Below, piece after piece: positions 1 through 15,884 of a DNA stretch of 64,000 bases. Origin of the DNA: Geobacillus genomosp. 3 (GTDB lineage Bacteria; Bacillota; Bacilli; Bacillales; Anoxybacillaceae); contig NC_022080.4 of the NCBI RefSeq assembly GCF_000445995.2, forward strand, positions 1-64,000, read 5' to 3'. Positions within the stretch are counted from its first letter, which is position 1, and every line of letters starts with the position of its first letter. The notes under the pieces were generated by a model. The model saw only the letters and a list, made by a program, of their open reading frames with translations. It was not told where the DNA came from and did no database searches. The translations under genes were made by a program, and so were the position numbers.

Positions 1-22
1 CCGCCTTTTTTCCTTAATATAC

Positions 23-31
23 TTTTCCACA
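23..31 (+). promoter_or_regulatory. DnaA-box-like site upstream of dnaA
   Basis: The sequence TTTTCCACA differs from the consensus DnaA box TTATCCACA at one position. It lies in the AT-rich dnaA 5' region, where bacilli carry the upstream half of a bipartite origin and DnaA autoregulates. Only 85 bases of this region are in the window, so the rest of the cluster cannot be judged. Confidence 0.5.
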
Positions 32-85
32 AATTATTTTTTTTGATAACGAACCATTATCCTCTGAATAAGGGAGGGGCAACGG

Positions 86-1438
86 GTGGAAAATATCCAT
101 GACTTATGGGATCGCGTGCTCGGGGAAATCGAACGGAAAATTAGCAAACCGAGCTTTGAAACTTGGCTCAAATCGACGAAAGCCCACTCTTTACGAGGTG
201 ACACACTCGTCATCGTAGCCCCAAACGAGTTTGCTAGAGACTGGCTTGATTCCCGCTATTCCCATTTAATTGCGGAAACGATTTACGCGATTACCGGTGA
301 AGAGTTGGCGGTTAAATTTATCATTCCGCCAAACCAAGCGGACGAAGAGTTGGAATTTCAGTCGTCTGCGAAAAAACAACGGAAACCGTACGAAGAGGCG
401 AATGATTTTCCGCAAAGCATGTTAAATCCGAAATATACGTTCGATACGTTTGTCATCGGCTCTGGCAACCGGTTTGCGCACGCCGCGTCGCTCGCGGTCG
501 CTGAGGCTCCGGCTAAGGCGTACAATCCCCTCTTCATCTACGGCGGAGTCGGGCTCGGAAAAACGCACTTAATGCACGCGATCGGCCACTACGTAATCGA
601 ACATAACCCGTCCGCGAAAGTCGTCTATTTGTCTTCGGAAAAATTTACAAACGAGTTTATTAACGCCATCCGCGACAATCGCCCTGACGACTTTCGCAAT
701 AAGTACCGGAATGTCGATGTTCTGCTTATTGACGATATTCAATTTCTGGCCGGCAAAGAACAAACACAAGAGGAGTTTTTCCATACGTTTAACACGCTGC
801 ATGAGGAAAGCAAGCAGATCGTTATCTCAAGCGACCGGCCGCCAAAGGAAATTCCAACGCTTGAAGATCGCCTGCGCTCTCGCTTTGAATGGGGGCTGAT
901 CACGGATATCACGCCGCCTGATTTAGAAACGCGGATTGCCATTCTCCGCAAAAAGGCGAAGGCTGAGGGATTTGACATTCCGAACGAAGTCATGCTTTAT
1001 ATCGCCAATCAAATTGATTCAAACATCCGTGAACTCGAAGGCGCTCTTATCCGTGTCGTCGCCTACTCATCGCTCATCAATAAAGAAATCACCGCCGACT
1101 TGGCAGCGGAAGCATTGAAAGATATCATTCCGAGCGCCAAGCCGAAAGTCATTACGATCCAGGACATTCAGCGCGTTGTTGGGCAGCATTTCAATATTAA
1201 ACTCGAAGATTTTAAAGCGAAAAAACGGACAAAATCGGTCGCGTTCCCCCGGCAAATCGCCATGTATCTCTCCCGTGAGCTGACCGACTGTTCGCTGCCG
1301 AAAATCGGCGACGAATTTGGCGGCCGCGATCATACGACAGTCATTCATGCCCATGAGAAAATATCAAAGCTTTTGCAAACCGACACGCAGCTGCAAAAAC
1401 ATTTAAAGGAAATTCAAGAAAAGTTGAAGCAACTGTGA
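86..1438 (+). CDS. dnaA: Chromosomal replication initiator DnaA
   Basis: DnaA binds DnaA boxes at oriC, oligomerises with ATP and melts the origin to load the helicase. The 450-residue product has the four-domain layout: an N-terminal helicase-interaction domain (about 1-85), a variable linker rich in charged residues, an AAA+ core with Walker [10 protein letters not shown] near residue 152 and Walker [10 protein letters not shown] near 214, and a C-terminal helix-turn-helix DNA-binding domain with the signature [12 protein letters not shown] near 415. The start is GTG at 86, seven bases after AGGGAGGGG at 71-79. It heads the dnaA-dnaN pair as in B. subtilis. Length and motifs are standard, and nothing looks broken. 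Confidence 0.98.
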   Translation: MENIHDLWDRVLGEIERKISKPSFETWLKSTKAHSLRGDTLVIVAPNEFARDWLDSRYSHLIAETIYAITGEELAVKFIIPPNQADEELEFQSSAKKQRKPYEEANDFPQSMLNPKYTFDTFVIGSGNRFAHAASLAVAEAPAKAYNPLFIYGGVGLGKTHLMHAIGHYVIEHNPSAKVVYLSSEKFTNEFINAIRDNRPDDFRNKYRNVDVLLIDDIQFLAGKEQTQEEFFHTFNTLHEESKQIVISSDRPPKEIPTLEDRLRSRFEWGLITDITPPDLETRIAILRKKAKAEGFDIPNEVMLYIANQIDSNIRELEGALIRVVAYSSLINKEITADLAAEALKDIIPSAKPKVITIQDIQRVVGQHFNIKLEDFKAKKRTKSVAFPRQIAMYLSRELTDCSLPKIGDEFGGRDHTTVIHAHEKISKLLQTDTQLQKHLKEIQEKLKQL

Positions 1439-1608
1439 ATAAACATCGCTGTTTTATGCACAGCTTATCCACATGTGGACAGGCTGTGCTTGCTTCGCTT
1501 TTTTGATTTATCCACATACTAACAAGCCATACGACTATTACTATGATTTTTCTTTTTATATTTTTATAATTTATTTTCCGACATCAACTAAACGGGGAGG
1601 AACGACAA
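1439..1608 (+). other. oriC (dnaA-dnaN intergenic region) with DnaA boxes and DnaA-trio
   Basis: Perfect DnaA boxes TTATCCACA occur at 1465-1473 and 1508-1516. Near-matches are TTATGCACA at 1454-1462 and, on the opposite strand, TGTGGACAG at 1474-1482. The last box is followed by CTA-TTA-CTA triplets at 1535-1543, which match the DnaA-trio arrangement known from Bacillus origins. A long A/T tract to about 1575 then follows as the likely unwinding element. That order (boxes, trio, AT-rich DNA) is what a Bacillus basal unwinding system looks like. The region also carries the dnaN leader and its ribosome-binding site GGGGAGGA. Confidence 0.88.
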
Positions 1609-2745
1609 GTGAACATTTCGATTGACCGCGAAGCGCTGGCCAAAAGCGTCCAAGACGTCATGAAAGCTGTATCGACAAGAACGACGATTCCGATTTTAAC
1701 AGGGATGAAACTGACGGCGACCGCCCTTGGAGTGACGTTAACCGGGAGCGACTCTGACATTTCGATCGAGTCGTTTATTCCGCTTGAAAAGGAAGGACGG
1801 CTGCTCGTTGACGTAAAAAGGCCGGGAAGCATCGTGCTGCAAGCGCGCTTTTTTGCCGAAATCGTTAAAAAGCTCCCTCAACAAACGGTCGAAATCGAAA
1901 CCGAAGACAACTTTCTGACTGTCATCCGCTCAGGCCATTCGGAATTTCGGCTCAACGGCTTAAACGCTGATGAATATCCACGTTTGCCGGAAATTGAAGA
2001 GGAAAACGTGTTTCAAATTCCGGCTGATTTATTGAAAACGGTCGTCCGGCAGACAGTGTTTGCTGTGTCAACATCGGAAACGCGCCCGATCTTGACAGGT
2101 GTCAACTGGAAAGTTGAAAACGGCGAATTGGTTTGTACGGCGACAGATAGTCATCGTTTGGCGATGCGTAAAGTGAGAATTGAAGCGGAAAACGCCGTTT
2201 CGTATAATGTTGTGATCCCTGGGAAAAGTCTCAATGAGTTGAGCAAAATTTTGGATGATGGCAGCGCTCCGGTCGACATCGTTATCACAGCTAATCAAGT
2301 ATTGTTTAAGGCCGAACATATTTTGTTCTTTTCCCGGCTGCTTGACGGAAATTATCCGGAGACAGCCCGTTTGATCCCAACCGACAGCAAAACAAACATG
2401 GTCGTCAATGCGAAGGAATTTTTGCAGGCGATCGATCGGGCGTCCTTGCTTGCAAGGGAAGGAAGAAACAATGTCGTGAAGTTGACGACGCTCCCAGGTG
2501 GGGTGCTCGAAATTTCCTCCATTTCTCCGGAGATCGGAAAAGTAACCGAGCAGCTGAAGACCGAGTCGATCGAAGGCGAGGAATTAAACATTTCCTTCAG
2601 CGCAAAATACATGATGGATGCGCTGCGAGCGCTTGATGGCAACGATATTCAAATCAGTTTCACAGGGGCGATGCGGCCGTTCTTGTTGCGCCCGCTTCAT
2701 ACGGATTCAATGCTTCAACTTATTTTGCCGGTAAGAACGTATTGA
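1609..2745 (+). CDS. dnaN: DNA polymerase III beta subunit (sliding clamp)
   Basis: The 378-residue product is the beta clamp, a ring dimer that tethers DNA polymerases to the template and is a docking platform for repair and initiation control (YabA, also in this window, bridges DnaA and DnaN). The length matches Bacillus clamps. The N-terminal motif MNISIDREAL and the C-terminal ending LILPVRTY, which contributes to the partner-binding pocket, are typical. The start is GTG at 1609, eight bases after GGGGAGGAA. It is probably co-transcribed from dnaA with its own contribution from the oriC region, and a terminator-like stem follows at 2821. Confidence 0.97.
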   Translation: MNISIDREALAKSVQDVMKAVSTRTTIPILTGMKLTATALGVTLTGSDSDISIESFIPLEKEGRLLVDVKRPGSIVLQARFFAEIVKKLPQQTVEIETEDNFLTVIRSGHSEFRLNGLNADEYPRLPEIEEENVFQIPADLLKTVVRQTVFAVSTSETRPILTGVNWKVENGELVCTATDSHRLAMRKVRIEAENAVSYNVVIPGKSLNELSKILDDGSAPVDIVITANQVLFKAEHILFFSRLLDGNYPETARLIPTDSKTNMVVNAKEFLQAIDRASLLAREGRNNVVKLTTLPGGVLEISSISPEIGKVTEQLKTESIEGEELNISFSAKYMMDALRALDGNDIQISFTGAMRPFLLRPLHTDSMLQLILPVRTY

Positions 2746-2820
2746 TGTTTCTGTCGTCAAAACAAAACCGTCTGTAGATGCATCACATCCGCGCTGTCTT
2801 GGGCGTTGCTCTTTCCATGC

Positions 2821-2865
2821 CCGATGAGGAGGACCGGAACGTTTGCTTCCCATCCTCTTCATCGG
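2821..2865 (+). terminator. Terminator-like hairpin after dnaN
   Basis: Arms at 2821-2833 and 2853-2865 pair with one mismatch over 13 bases. The following T tract is interrupted (CTTTCTTT), so termination may be partial. It separates dnaN from the rlbA promoter. Confidence 0.5.
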
Positions 2866-2871
2866 CTTTCT

Positions 2872-2900
2872 TTGCGAGTGAAAGAGTTTTTCGGTAAAAT
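2872..2900 (+). promoter_or_regulatory. Sigma-A promoter for rlbA-recF-gyrB
   Basis: TTGCGA (2872-2877) and TAAAAT (2895-2900) are separated by 17 bases, directly downstream of the dnaN terminator-like stem and 40 bases before rlbA. Confidence 0.5.
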
Positions 2901-2940
2901 AAAAGAATAGGCAATTTGAAGGAAAGCGAGCGATGAGCGG

Positions 2941-3162
2941 ATGGAACAAAAGGTAACGATTACAACGGAAACGATCACACTAGGTCAGCTGTTAAAGCTT
3001 ATGAATTTGATTGAAACGGGCGGCGCAGCCAAATGGTTTTTGCAAGAGTACAACGTGTTTGTCAACGGCGAAAAAGAGAACCGGCGCGGACGGAAGCTGA
3101 AAGACGGCGACCGGGTCGATATTGAACAGATCGGCACGTTTATCGTCATGCAGACGGAGTAG
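2941..3162 (+). CDS. rlbA: S4-domain ribosome-associated protein RlbA (YaaA family)
   Basis: This small 73-residue S4-like RNA-binding protein corresponds to B. subtilis YaaA/RlbA, always found between dnaN and recF. The core reads [18 protein letters not shown] followed by the basic NRRGRKL stretch and a hydrophobic C-terminal strand, the usual S4 fold with the RNA-contacting NRRGRKL loop. The family is implicated in large-subunit assembly, but its exact role is not visible here. The start ATG at 2941 follows AAGGAAAGCGAG; an ATG eight bases upstream is out of frame. recF starts 12 bases after the stop, so the two are likely translationally close-coupled. Confidence 0.9.
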   Translation: MEQKVTITTETITLGQLLKLMNLIETGGAAKWFLQEYNVFVNGEKENRRGRKLKDGDRVDIEQIGTFIVMQTE

Positions 3163-3173
3163 GTGAAGGCCAG

Positions 3174-4292
3174 GTGTTTCTGACTGACTTAACGTTAACG
3201 AACTACCGCAATTATGGACATGAAACGTTAAGCTTTGAACAGGGCGTAAACATTATCTTAGGGGAAAACGCTCAAGGGAAGACGAACATGATGGAGGCCA
3301 TTTACGTCCTGGCGATGGCAAAATCGCACCGTACCGCCAACGATAAAGACCTTATCCGTTGGAATGAAGAATATGCTAAAATAGAGGGAAGAGCGGAAAA
3401 ACGAAGCGGTTCTTTAGCGCTTGAACTGACGATCTCCAAGAAAGGAAAAAAGGCAAGATGCAACCATATTGAACAGCAGCGGCTCAGTCAGTATGTCGGC
3501 CATTTGAACGTTGTCATGTTTGCTCCTGAGGACTTGAATTTAGTCAAAGGAAGCCCGCAAGTACGGCGCCGGTTTGTCGATATGGAAATCGGGCAAGTAT
3601 CGCCCGTTTATATACATGATTTGAGCCAATACCAGAAACTGTTGCAGCAGCGCAACCATTACTTAAAAATGATGCAGGCACGCGAGCGAAGCGACGAGGC
3701 GGTGCTCGATGTATTAACCGAGCAGCTCATGGTGCTGGCGGCAAAAATCACCTTGCGGCGCCGCCAGTTTTTGTCGTTGCTCGAGCAATGGGCGATGCCG
3801 ATCCACCATGAAATCAGCCGTGGCGCCGAACGGCTTCACATTCGGTATGAACCATCGGTCGATGTATCAGAAAAGGCAGAATTGTCGAGAATAGTAGAGG
3901 CATACAGCGAAACGTTTGCCGCCATGAGGGAGCGGGAAATTCAGAGGGGGACGACGCTTGTCGGCCCACACCGTGACGATATTGCGTTTATTGTCAATGG
4001 TAAAAACGTGCAAACTTTCGGCTCCCAAGGGCAGCAGCGCACAACAGCGCTGGCGGTCAAACTGGCGGAAATTGAGCTCATCTTTTCTGAGTTAGGCGAT
4101 TACCCCATTTTATTGCTCGATGATGTGTTGTCGGAACTTGACGACTTTCGGCAAACCCACCTCCTTGATGCGATCCGGAAAAAAGTGCAAACTTTTGTCA
4201 CTACAACAAGCATCGACGGCATTAAGCACGACATCATTCAAGAAGCGGCCATCTATCGGGTTTACTCTGGTTCGGTAACCGCCTCTTCTTGA
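3174..4292 (+). CDS. recF: DNA recombination/repair ATPase RecF
   Basis: RecF is an SMC-like ATPase that helps load RecA at single-strand gaps and stalled forks. The 372-residue product has Walker [10 protein letters not shown] near residue 30, the ABC signature-like region [18 protein letters not shown] near 282, and Walker [14 protein letters not shown] near 306. The start is GTG at 3174, shortly after AGGTGAAGGCC, with 11 bases from the rlbA stop. In B. subtilis the next gene is remB (yaaB); here recF is followed after 45 bases directly by gyrB. Confidence 0.97.
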   Translation: MFLTDLTLTNYRNYGHETLSFEQGVNIILGENAQGKTNMMEAIYVLAMAKSHRTANDKDLIRWNEEYAKIEGRAEKRSGSLALELTISKKGKKARCNHIEQQRLSQYVGHLNVVMFAPEDLNLVKGSPQVRRRFVDMEIGQVSPVYIHDLSQYQKLLQQRNHYLKMMQARERSDEAVLDVLTEQLMVLAAKITLRRRQFLSLLEQWAMPIHHEISRGAERLHIRYEPSVDVSEKAELSRIVEAYSETFAAMREREIQRGTTLVGPHRDDIAFIVNGKNVQTFGSQGQQRTTALAVKLAEIELIFSELGDYPILLLDDVLSELDDFRQTHLLDAIRKKVQTFVTTTSIDGIKHDIIQEAAIYRVYSGSVTASS

Positions 4293-4331
4293 TTGCGAAA
4301 CGTTGAACGTTTGCAAAGAAAGCGTAGGTGA

Positions 4332-6260
<1,929 letters not shown>

Positions 6261-6413
6261 GATGAAAAGAGAGGGATGGGACCGCCCTCCCCGCTTCTTT
6301 TTGCCGGCGGGGCCAACCGGCGCGCAAACGAAGCGGCGCCCGCCGTCCGCCTATGTCTGCTCCCTGTAAAGGCAGACCGGGCCGAAGAAGGCTCAAAAGG
6401 GAGGTTTATATGA

Positions 6414-8882
6414 ATGGCAGAACATGAACAATCGCGCATTCGCGAAGTCAACATCAGCCAGGAAATGCGCTCGTCGTTCCTTGATTACGCAATGAGCGTC
6501 ATCGTTTCGCGCGCCTTGCCGGACGTGCGCGACGGGCTGAAACCGGTGCACCGGCGCATTTTATACGCCATGCATGACCTCGGCATGACCGCCGATAAAC
6601 CGTATAAAAAATCAGCCCGCATTGTCGGCGAAGTGATCGGGAAATACCACCCGCACGGCGACGCCGCCGTGTATGATACAATGGTGCGCATGGCGCAAGA
6701 CTTCAACTATCGGTACATGCTCGTCGACGGGCATGGCAACTTCGGGTCGATCGACGGCGATGCGGCCGCCGCCATGCGTTACACAGAAGCGCGCATGTCG
6801 AAAATCGCAATGGAGCTGCTGCGCGACATCAATAAAGACACGATCGACTACCAGGACAACTATGACGGATCGGAAAAAGAGCCGGTCGTGCTGCCGTCGC
6901 GGTTTCCGAACTTGCTTGTCAACGGCTCGTCGGGCATTGCGGTCGGAATGGCGACGAACATCCCGCCTCATCAGCTTGGCGAGGTCATCGATGCGCTGTT
7001 GGCGTTAAGCCGAAACCCGGAGATGACCGTTGCCGACTTGATGGAATACATTCCAGGTCCGGATTTCCCGACAGCCGGACAAATCATCGGCCGCAGCGGC
7101 ATCCGCAAGGCGTATGAAACCGGCCGCGGCTCGATTACGTTGCGTGCCAAAGCTGAAATTGAACAGCACGCCAACGGCAAAGAAACGATTATTGTGAGCG
7201 AGCTCCCCTACCAAGTGAACAAGGCAAAGCTGATTGAACGGATTGCTGAACTCGTACGTGAAAGAAAAATCGATGGCATCACCGATTTACGCGATGAGTC
7301 GGATCGGAGCGGGATGCGCATCGTCATTGAAGTGCGGCGCGACGCGAATGCGAAAGTCGTGTTAAACAACTTATACAAACATACCGCCTTGCAAACAAAT
7401 TTCGGAATTAATATGCTCGCCCTAGTCGACGGCGAGCCGAAAGTGTTGAACTTAAAAGAGTGCCTAGAACATTATTTAACCCATCAAAAAACCGTGATCC
7501 GCCGGCGGACAGCATTCGAACTTAAAAAGGCAGAAGCGCGTGCCCATATATTGGAAGGTTTACGCATTGCTCTTGATCACTTAGATGAAGTGATCGACCT
7601 CATTCGCCGTTCGCGGACGACGGAGGCAGCGCGTGAAGGGTTGATGGAGCGGTTTTCGCTCAGCGAGCGGCAGGCGCAAGCGATTTTGGATATGCGTCTG
7701 CAGCGGCTGACCGGCCTTGAACGGGAAAAAATCGAACAAGAGTACCAAGACCTTGTCCGTCTTATTGCTGAGCTGAGAGCGGTGTTAGCCGACGAAGAGA
7801 AAGTGTTGCAAATTATTCGCGACGAACTTAGCGAAGTGAAAGAGCGGTTCAACGATGAGCGGCGTACGGAAATCATTGTTGGGGCCGTCGAACAGCTCGA
7901 CGACGAAGACTTGATCCCGCATGAGCATATTGTAGTTACGCTCACTCACAAAGGCTATATTAAGCGCCTGCCTTTATCGACATACCGGAGTCAAAAGCGC
8001 GGCGGCCGGGGCGTGCAAGGAATGCACACGGCGGAAGATGATTTTGTCGAACATTTGCTCATTACATCGACCCATGACACCGTGCTATTTTTCACAAACA
8101 AAGGGAAAGTATATCAGGCGAAAGGTTACGAAATTCCGGAGTTCGGCCGAACGGCCAAGGGCCTGCCGATCATTAACTTGCTTGAGCTTGATAAAGATGA
8201 GTGGATCAATGCCATGATCCCAATTGAAACATTTGATGATGAACGTTACCTTGTGTTTGCGACAAAACAAGGGATTGCCAAGCGTTCCCCGCTTTCCTCC
8301 TTCGCCCATATTCGCAACAACGGGTTAATTGCCATTCATTTGCGCGAAGGGGATGAGCTGATTTCCGTCAGACTGACGGACGGTAAAAAACATTTGATTA
8401 TTGGCACGAAAAACGGGATGCTCATCCGCTTTCCGGAAACCGACGTGCGAACGATGGGACGCAGTGCAACTGGAGTCAAGGCGATCACGATTGACGACGA
8501 TGATGAAGTCGTCGGCATGGAGATTTTAGAAGATCACCACGACGTGCTTGTCGTCACGAAAAAAGGATTCGGCAAGCGCACCCCTGCTTCGGAATATCGA
8601 GTGCAAAGCCGCGGTGGTAAAGGATTGAAAACGTGCAACGTTACAGGAAAAAACGGCTCTGTCGTCGCAGTGACAACGGTCGTCGGCAATGAAGACTTAA
8701 TGGTTATTACGACCGGCGGCGTGCTCATTCGCATCGCGGTCAGCGATATTTCCCGAACAGGGAGAATCGCCCAAGGTGTTAAACTCATTCGTCTCTCCGG
8801 TGAAGACGAGCACGAATGCGTCGCTACCGTGGCAAAAGTACCTGAAGAAGAAAAGGAGGAAGAGGAAGATCATTCCGCTTAG
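6414..8882 (+). CDS. gyrA: DNA gyrase subunit A
   Basis: This is the DNA-cleaving subunit of gyrase. In the 822-residue product the catalytic tyrosine is Y123 in AAMRYTEAR and the winged-helix region contains [18 protein letters not shown]. The residue aligning with the fluoroquinolone-contact serine (E. coli S83) is alanine A84, while the second contact aspartate is kept. The C-terminal DNA-wrapping beta-pinwheel carries the gyrase-box motif [10 protein letters not shown]. The tail is very acidic (EEEKEEEED). The start ATG at 6414 follows GGGAGG; an ATG at 6410 opens only a five-codon out-of-frame reading. It is separated from gyrB by 153 bases with no gene, and a strong terminator follows. 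Confidence 0.98.
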   Translation: MAEHEQSRIREVNISQEMRSSFLDYAMSVIVSRALPDVRDGLKPVHRRILYAMHDLGMTADKPYKKSARIVGEVIGKYHPHGDAAVYDTMVRMAQDFNYRYMLVDGHGNFGSIDGDAAAAMRYTEARMSKIAMELLRDINKDTIDYQDNYDGSEKEPVVLPSRFPNLLVNGSSGIAVGMATNIPPHQLGEVIDALLALSRNPEMTVADLMEYIPGPDFPTAGQIIGRSGIRKAYETGRGSITLRAKAEIEQHANGKETIIVSELPYQVNKAKLIERIAELVRERKIDGITDLRDESDRSGMRIVIEVRRDANAKVVLNNLYKHTALQTNFGINMLALVDGEPKVLNLKECLEHYLTHQKTVIRRRTAFELKKAEARAHILEGLRIALDHLDEVIDLIRRSRTTEAAREGLMERFSLSERQAQAILDMRLQRLTGLEREKIEQEYQDLVRLIAELRAVLADEEKVLQIIRDELSEVKERFNDERRTEIIVGAVEQLDDEDLIPHEHIVVTLTHKGYIKRLPLSTYRSQKRGGRGVQGMHTAEDDFVEHLLITSTHDTVLFFTNKGKVYQAKGYEIPEFGRTAKGLPIINLLELDKDEWINAMIPIETFDDERYLVFATKQGIAKRSPLSSFAHIRNNGLIAIHLREGDELISVRLTDGKKHLIIGTKNGMLIRFPETDVRTMGRSATGVKAITIDDDDEVVGMEILEDHHDVLVVTKKGFGKRTPASEYRVQSRGGKGLKTCNVTGKNGSVVAVTTVVGNEDLMVITTGGVLIRIAVSDISRTGRIAQGVKLIRLSGEDEHECVATVAKVPEEEKEEEEDHSA

Positions 8883-8889
8883 TCATTAT

Positions 8890-8927
8890 GACGTTCCGTC
8901 CACAAAGGTGCGGAGCGTCTTTTTTTG
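8890..8927 (+). terminator. gyrA terminator
   Basis: A nine-base stem (GACGTTCCG with CGGAGCGTC, one wobble) is followed by seven T residues. It ends the gyrA transcript. Confidence 0.85.
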
Positions 8928-9337
8928 TCAGCGGCAGCACTGCCCCTACAGGTAAATTTATGTTACGATAAAATTGAACTATCGCTGCCGAATGTGTAAT
9001 GAAATAAGGGAGCACGGATTCCGAAGAATATCGGTGTAACCGCCGGTTATGAAGCAAACCATTCCCGCAGTTCCTACGGAAGGGGATATTTATCGCGCGA
9101 GTTCTCTGCAAGATAATTTGTTGAAATATTCGTTTTGGTGTCTCCCTTTCTTTCACTTGGTTTCTATCCCCTCGGGTTGCGCAAGGTGAATGGTACTTAC
9201 ATATTTTCTGTGTTACGGCCTCTCTGTCACAACTTCTGTTCTATTCGCTCATTTTCAGAAGAGAGCTTTGCGCAAAATGGAAATGGGTGTCTTCGATCAG
9301 AAAAAGGTAAATGATCGAGATAAGGAGGACATAACTG
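8928..9337. other. Intergenic region upstream of the HD-GYP gene
   Basis: About 410 bases without a convincing gene. A 46-codon reading frame (9049-9189) has no ribosome-binding site and no recognisable family. The only promoter candidate is weak: TTGCGC at 9177 and CATATT at 9200 with 17 bases between. A CGGCAGC/GCTGCCG pair brackets the first 60 bases. Confidence 0.4.
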
Positions 9338-10405
9338 ATGGTGCGCGTGAATTTGGCCCAGCTTCGTGAAGGCTGTGTGCTTGCTGAAGATGTGCTTGGT
9401 AAAACTAAAAAACCGATTGTGCCGAAAAATGCTATCATCAATGAGACACTGTTGCACGTGCTTAGCAAGTTTCTCATTGACGAAGTGGAAATCGAACCGG
9501 TGCTAGCCAACGGTGAGCCATTCCTTGCGGACGGCTCCCTCTCAATGGAACCTGACGAACGACCGATCATGTTGTATTTAGAAGCAGTCCAACATTATAA
9601 AAAGGCGTTCCAATCATGGCAATCCGGCTTGCCAATCGACATCGGTGAAATAAGAGAAATCGCCATTCCTCTTTTCAATGAAATGATAAAGCATAAACGG
9701 GAATTGCTTATGCTTCACCATTATACGACAAAGGAAGAATATTTATATCACCACGCTGTCAGTGTCGGGTTGCTCGCCGGTTTTTTAGCTGCGCATTTCG
9801 GCTACGGCCAAGGTGAATGCCATCAAATTGTGCTCGCTGGCATTTTAGCTGACTGTGGCATGGCCAAAATAAGCAGTCAAATTTTGCTGAAACCTTCGGC
9901 ACTCACTGAGGCGGAATTTCGTCAAATAGAACAGCATCCTATTTTTGGTTACCAAATGGTGCAAAAAATTGCGGCATTGAGTCAAGGAGCAAAGTTAGCT
10001 GTGCTGCAACATCACGAACGGAATGACGGCAGCGGCTACCCGTTACGAGTTAAAGCAGAAAAAATTCACCCATACAGCCAGCTCATTGCGGTCGCTGACG
10101 TGTACTACGCAATGACTTCAGAACGTCTATACCGCCATAAGCAGTCTCCCTTTCGGGCTATTGAGGCAATGCAGCGGGAGCAATTTGGCAGACTAAATGC
10201 AGAGGCAGTCGCCTTGCTTTCGAACCATCTCGCTAGCTTACAAACGGGAACCATTGTCAAACTATCAAATGGCGAAACGGCTGAGGTCGTATTTATCCAT
10301 CCTGATGAACCGGCAAGGCCGATCGTCAAGGTGACGGAAACTGGACAATTGCTTTCACTAGTCGAACAGCGTGACCTATACATCGAGGAAATTTTATCAT
10401 CCTGA
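9338..10405 (+). CDS. HD-GYP-like protein with an altered HD motif
   Basis: The 355-residue product has an N-terminal segment of about 110 residues with no recognised domain, then an HD-GYP domain (about 130-300), the family that hydrolyses cyclic di-GMP. The GYP part is intact: EQHP near 200, HHERNDGSGYP near 225 and VADVYYAM. The HDxGK metal motif reads ADCGM, so the histidine and lysine are lost while the aspartate remains. Activity is therefore doubtful, and a binding or regulatory role is possible. The start ATG follows AAGGAGGA. No equivalent lies between gyrA and the rRNA operon in B. subtilis. The last two codons and the stop (TCA TCC TGA) fall at or inside the left end of an IS605-type remnant, so the original C-terminus may be lost. 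Confidence 0.8.
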   Translation: MVRVNLAQLREGCVLAEDVLGKTKKPIVPKNAIINETLLHVLSKFLIDEVEIEPVLANGEPFLADGSLSMEPDERPIMLYLEAVQHYKKAFQSWQSGLPIDIGEIREIAIPLFNEMIKHKRELLMLHHYTTKEEYLYHHAVSVGLLAGFLAAHFGYGQGECHQIVLAGILADCGMAKISSQILLKPSALTEAEFRQIEQHPIFGYQMVQKIAALSQGAKLAVLQHHERNDGSGYPLRVKAEKIHPYSQLIAVADVYYAMTSERLYRHKQSPFRAIEAMQREQFGRLNAEAVALLSNHLASLQTGTIVKLSNGETAEVVFIHPDEPARPIVKVTETGQLLSLVEQRDLYIEEILSS

Positions 10406-10590
10406 AGCAAGAAGAACCACACTTCCACTCGTGGGTGTCAGTAGGGATGAATCAGGGTTTGCCGTCATTTTTCCTCTTGCTTCCACAGAATAGAAGATGT
10501 AAAACGGATGATATAGAAAACATGTTCCTGTACGTGAGAGGAAAGATCATGCATAGAGCCTACCGCTTTTTGTTTTATCTCACCTCAACC
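10398..10590 (+). mobile_element. IS200/IS605-family remnant, copy 1 (left end plus tnpB start)
   Basis: It is clearly homologous to 22184-22380 and, at its start, to 35864-35960. It directly follows TTTAT at 10393-10397. It holds a decayed hairpin near 10417-10447, a leader with GAGAGGAAAG, and an ATG at 10549 whose first codons (MHRAYRF) match the typical start of TnpB. Homology to copy 2 ends near codon 13, just before the rRNA promoter. No right end is recognisable. Confidence 0.72.
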
Positions 10591-10626
10591 AATTTTGTTT
10601 GTGACGACAACAAAATAAAAAAACTA

Positions 10627-10655
10627 TTGACTTTTTGTTGCCCATAAGTTATTAT
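10627..10655 (+). promoter_or_regulatory. rRNA operon 1 promoter
   Basis: TTGACT and TATTAT are separated by 17 bases, preceded by an A-rich tract that could act as an UP element. Immediately downstream is a perfect inverted repeat, CTGTCAA-CA-TTGACAG (10664-10679), roughly at the expected start site. Operon 2 has two promoters instead. Confidence 0.75.
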
Positions 10656-10687
10656 TTAATAGCTGTCAACATTGACAGTAATCAAGC

Positions 10688-10718
10688 TCCTTGAAAACTA
10701 AACAAAACGCAAGCGTCA
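10688..10718 (+). other. 16S processing stalk, 5' arm (operon 1)
   Basis: The leader segment beginning TCCTTGAAAACTAAAC pairs over about 30 bases with 12504-12535 downstream of 16S, forming the long stem that RNase III-type enzymes cut. The same arms exist in operon 2 (29856-29886 with 31673-31704). A GCTCCTTGAAAAC stretch also resembles the boxA antitermination region. Confidence 0.7.
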
Positions 10719-10800
10719 TGAAGAAAAGCTGAGGTCCGATATTCCGCCTAAAAGCAACCTGCATCCTGCGGATGGCGGTGAAATATCGCCATTCTGGCGA

Positions 10801-10876
10801 TCGCGATGGGCAAATGCTTTTCGCCTGCAGGGATGTTTACATTCCGGAGGCGAAGGTTGTTTGACCCCGGGCGGCG
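10801..10876 (+). repeat. Hairpin module in the 16S leader (operon 1)
   Basis: Arms CAAATG..TTTTCGCC and GGCGAAGGTTGTTTG make a strong stem. An almost identical copy lies in the operon 2 leader (29969-30044) and a third inside the operon 2 23S-5S spacer (35129-35205). A related stem with another loop lies before 23S (about 12785-12840). Confidence 0.7.
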
Positions 10877-10904
10877 GGCCAAAGCTGGATTAGCCAATCA
10901 ACTT

Positions 10905-12470
<1,566 letters not shown>

Positions 12471-12475
12471 ACATA

Positions 12476-12504
12476 TTGACAAAACCTTTCGGTTTGATTA
12501 TAAT
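12476..12504 (+). promoter_or_regulatory. Perfect sigma-A promoter inside the 16S-tRNA spacer (operon 1)
   Basis: TTGACA (12476-12481) and TATAAT (12499-12504) are exact consensus hexamers with a 17-base spacer that itself contains the short inverted repeat AAACC-TTTC-GGTTT. It would start transcription just before tRNA-Ile and could raise tRNA/23S/5S output independently of 16S. The site is identical in operon 2. Confidence 0.6.
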
Positions 12505-12548
12505 GACGCTTGTCGTTTTGTTTAGTTTTGAGGGAACTTTCCCTCCAT

Positions 12549-12622
12549 GGGCCTATAGCTCAGCTGGTCAGAGCGCACGCCTGATAAGCGTGAGGTCGGT
12601 GGTTCAAGTCCACTTAGGCCCA
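12549..12622 (+). tRNA. tRNA-Ile (GAT)
   Basis: The acceptor stem GGGCCTA/TAGGCCC, D loop AGCTCAGCTGGTCAGAG and T arm GGTTCAAGTCC are complete. The anticodon GAT is at 12583-12585. The 3' CCA is not encoded. Confidence 0.96.
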
Positions 12623-12633
12623 TTCTGCCTTGT

Positions 12634-12709
12634 GGGGCCTTAGCTCAGCTGGGAGAGCGCCTGCTTTGCACGCAGGAGGTCATCGGTTCGATCCCGATAG
12701 GCTCCACCA
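12634..12709 (+). tRNA. tRNA-Ala (TGC)
   Basis: The acceptor GGGGCCT pairs with AGGCTCC, the anticodon TGC is at 12667-12669, and CCA is encoded at the 3' end. It follows tRNA-Ile by 11 bases, the classic Ile-Ala pair of Bacillus rRNA spacers. Confidence 0.96.
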
Positions 12710-12897
12710 TTTCAAAACAACCTTTCGTTCCTTGAAAACTAGATAACCGGAAAAGCGGAGGCGCCGAGATTGGCTCTTGAAGCCAAATGTTCTTCACCCG
12801 TAGGGGTGCTTGCACCCCGAGGGGGAAGGTTATTTGGCAGAAGAGAGCCAGGCGCCGACGCTAGACACAGTGTAGGAAGAAGCCGAGAAGCGCTGTA

Positions 12898-15824
<2,927 letters not shown>

Positions 15825-15884
15825 AAGAAAAGTGGAGGCCGCCCGCTTATCGGCGAAACGCGCTGGAGGGCCTGCGAGGAGGCT

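Noticed and set aside
9049..9189. 46-codon frame between gyrA and the HD-GYP gene
   Set aside because: No Shine-Dalgarno, no recognisable similarity, no matching promoter position.
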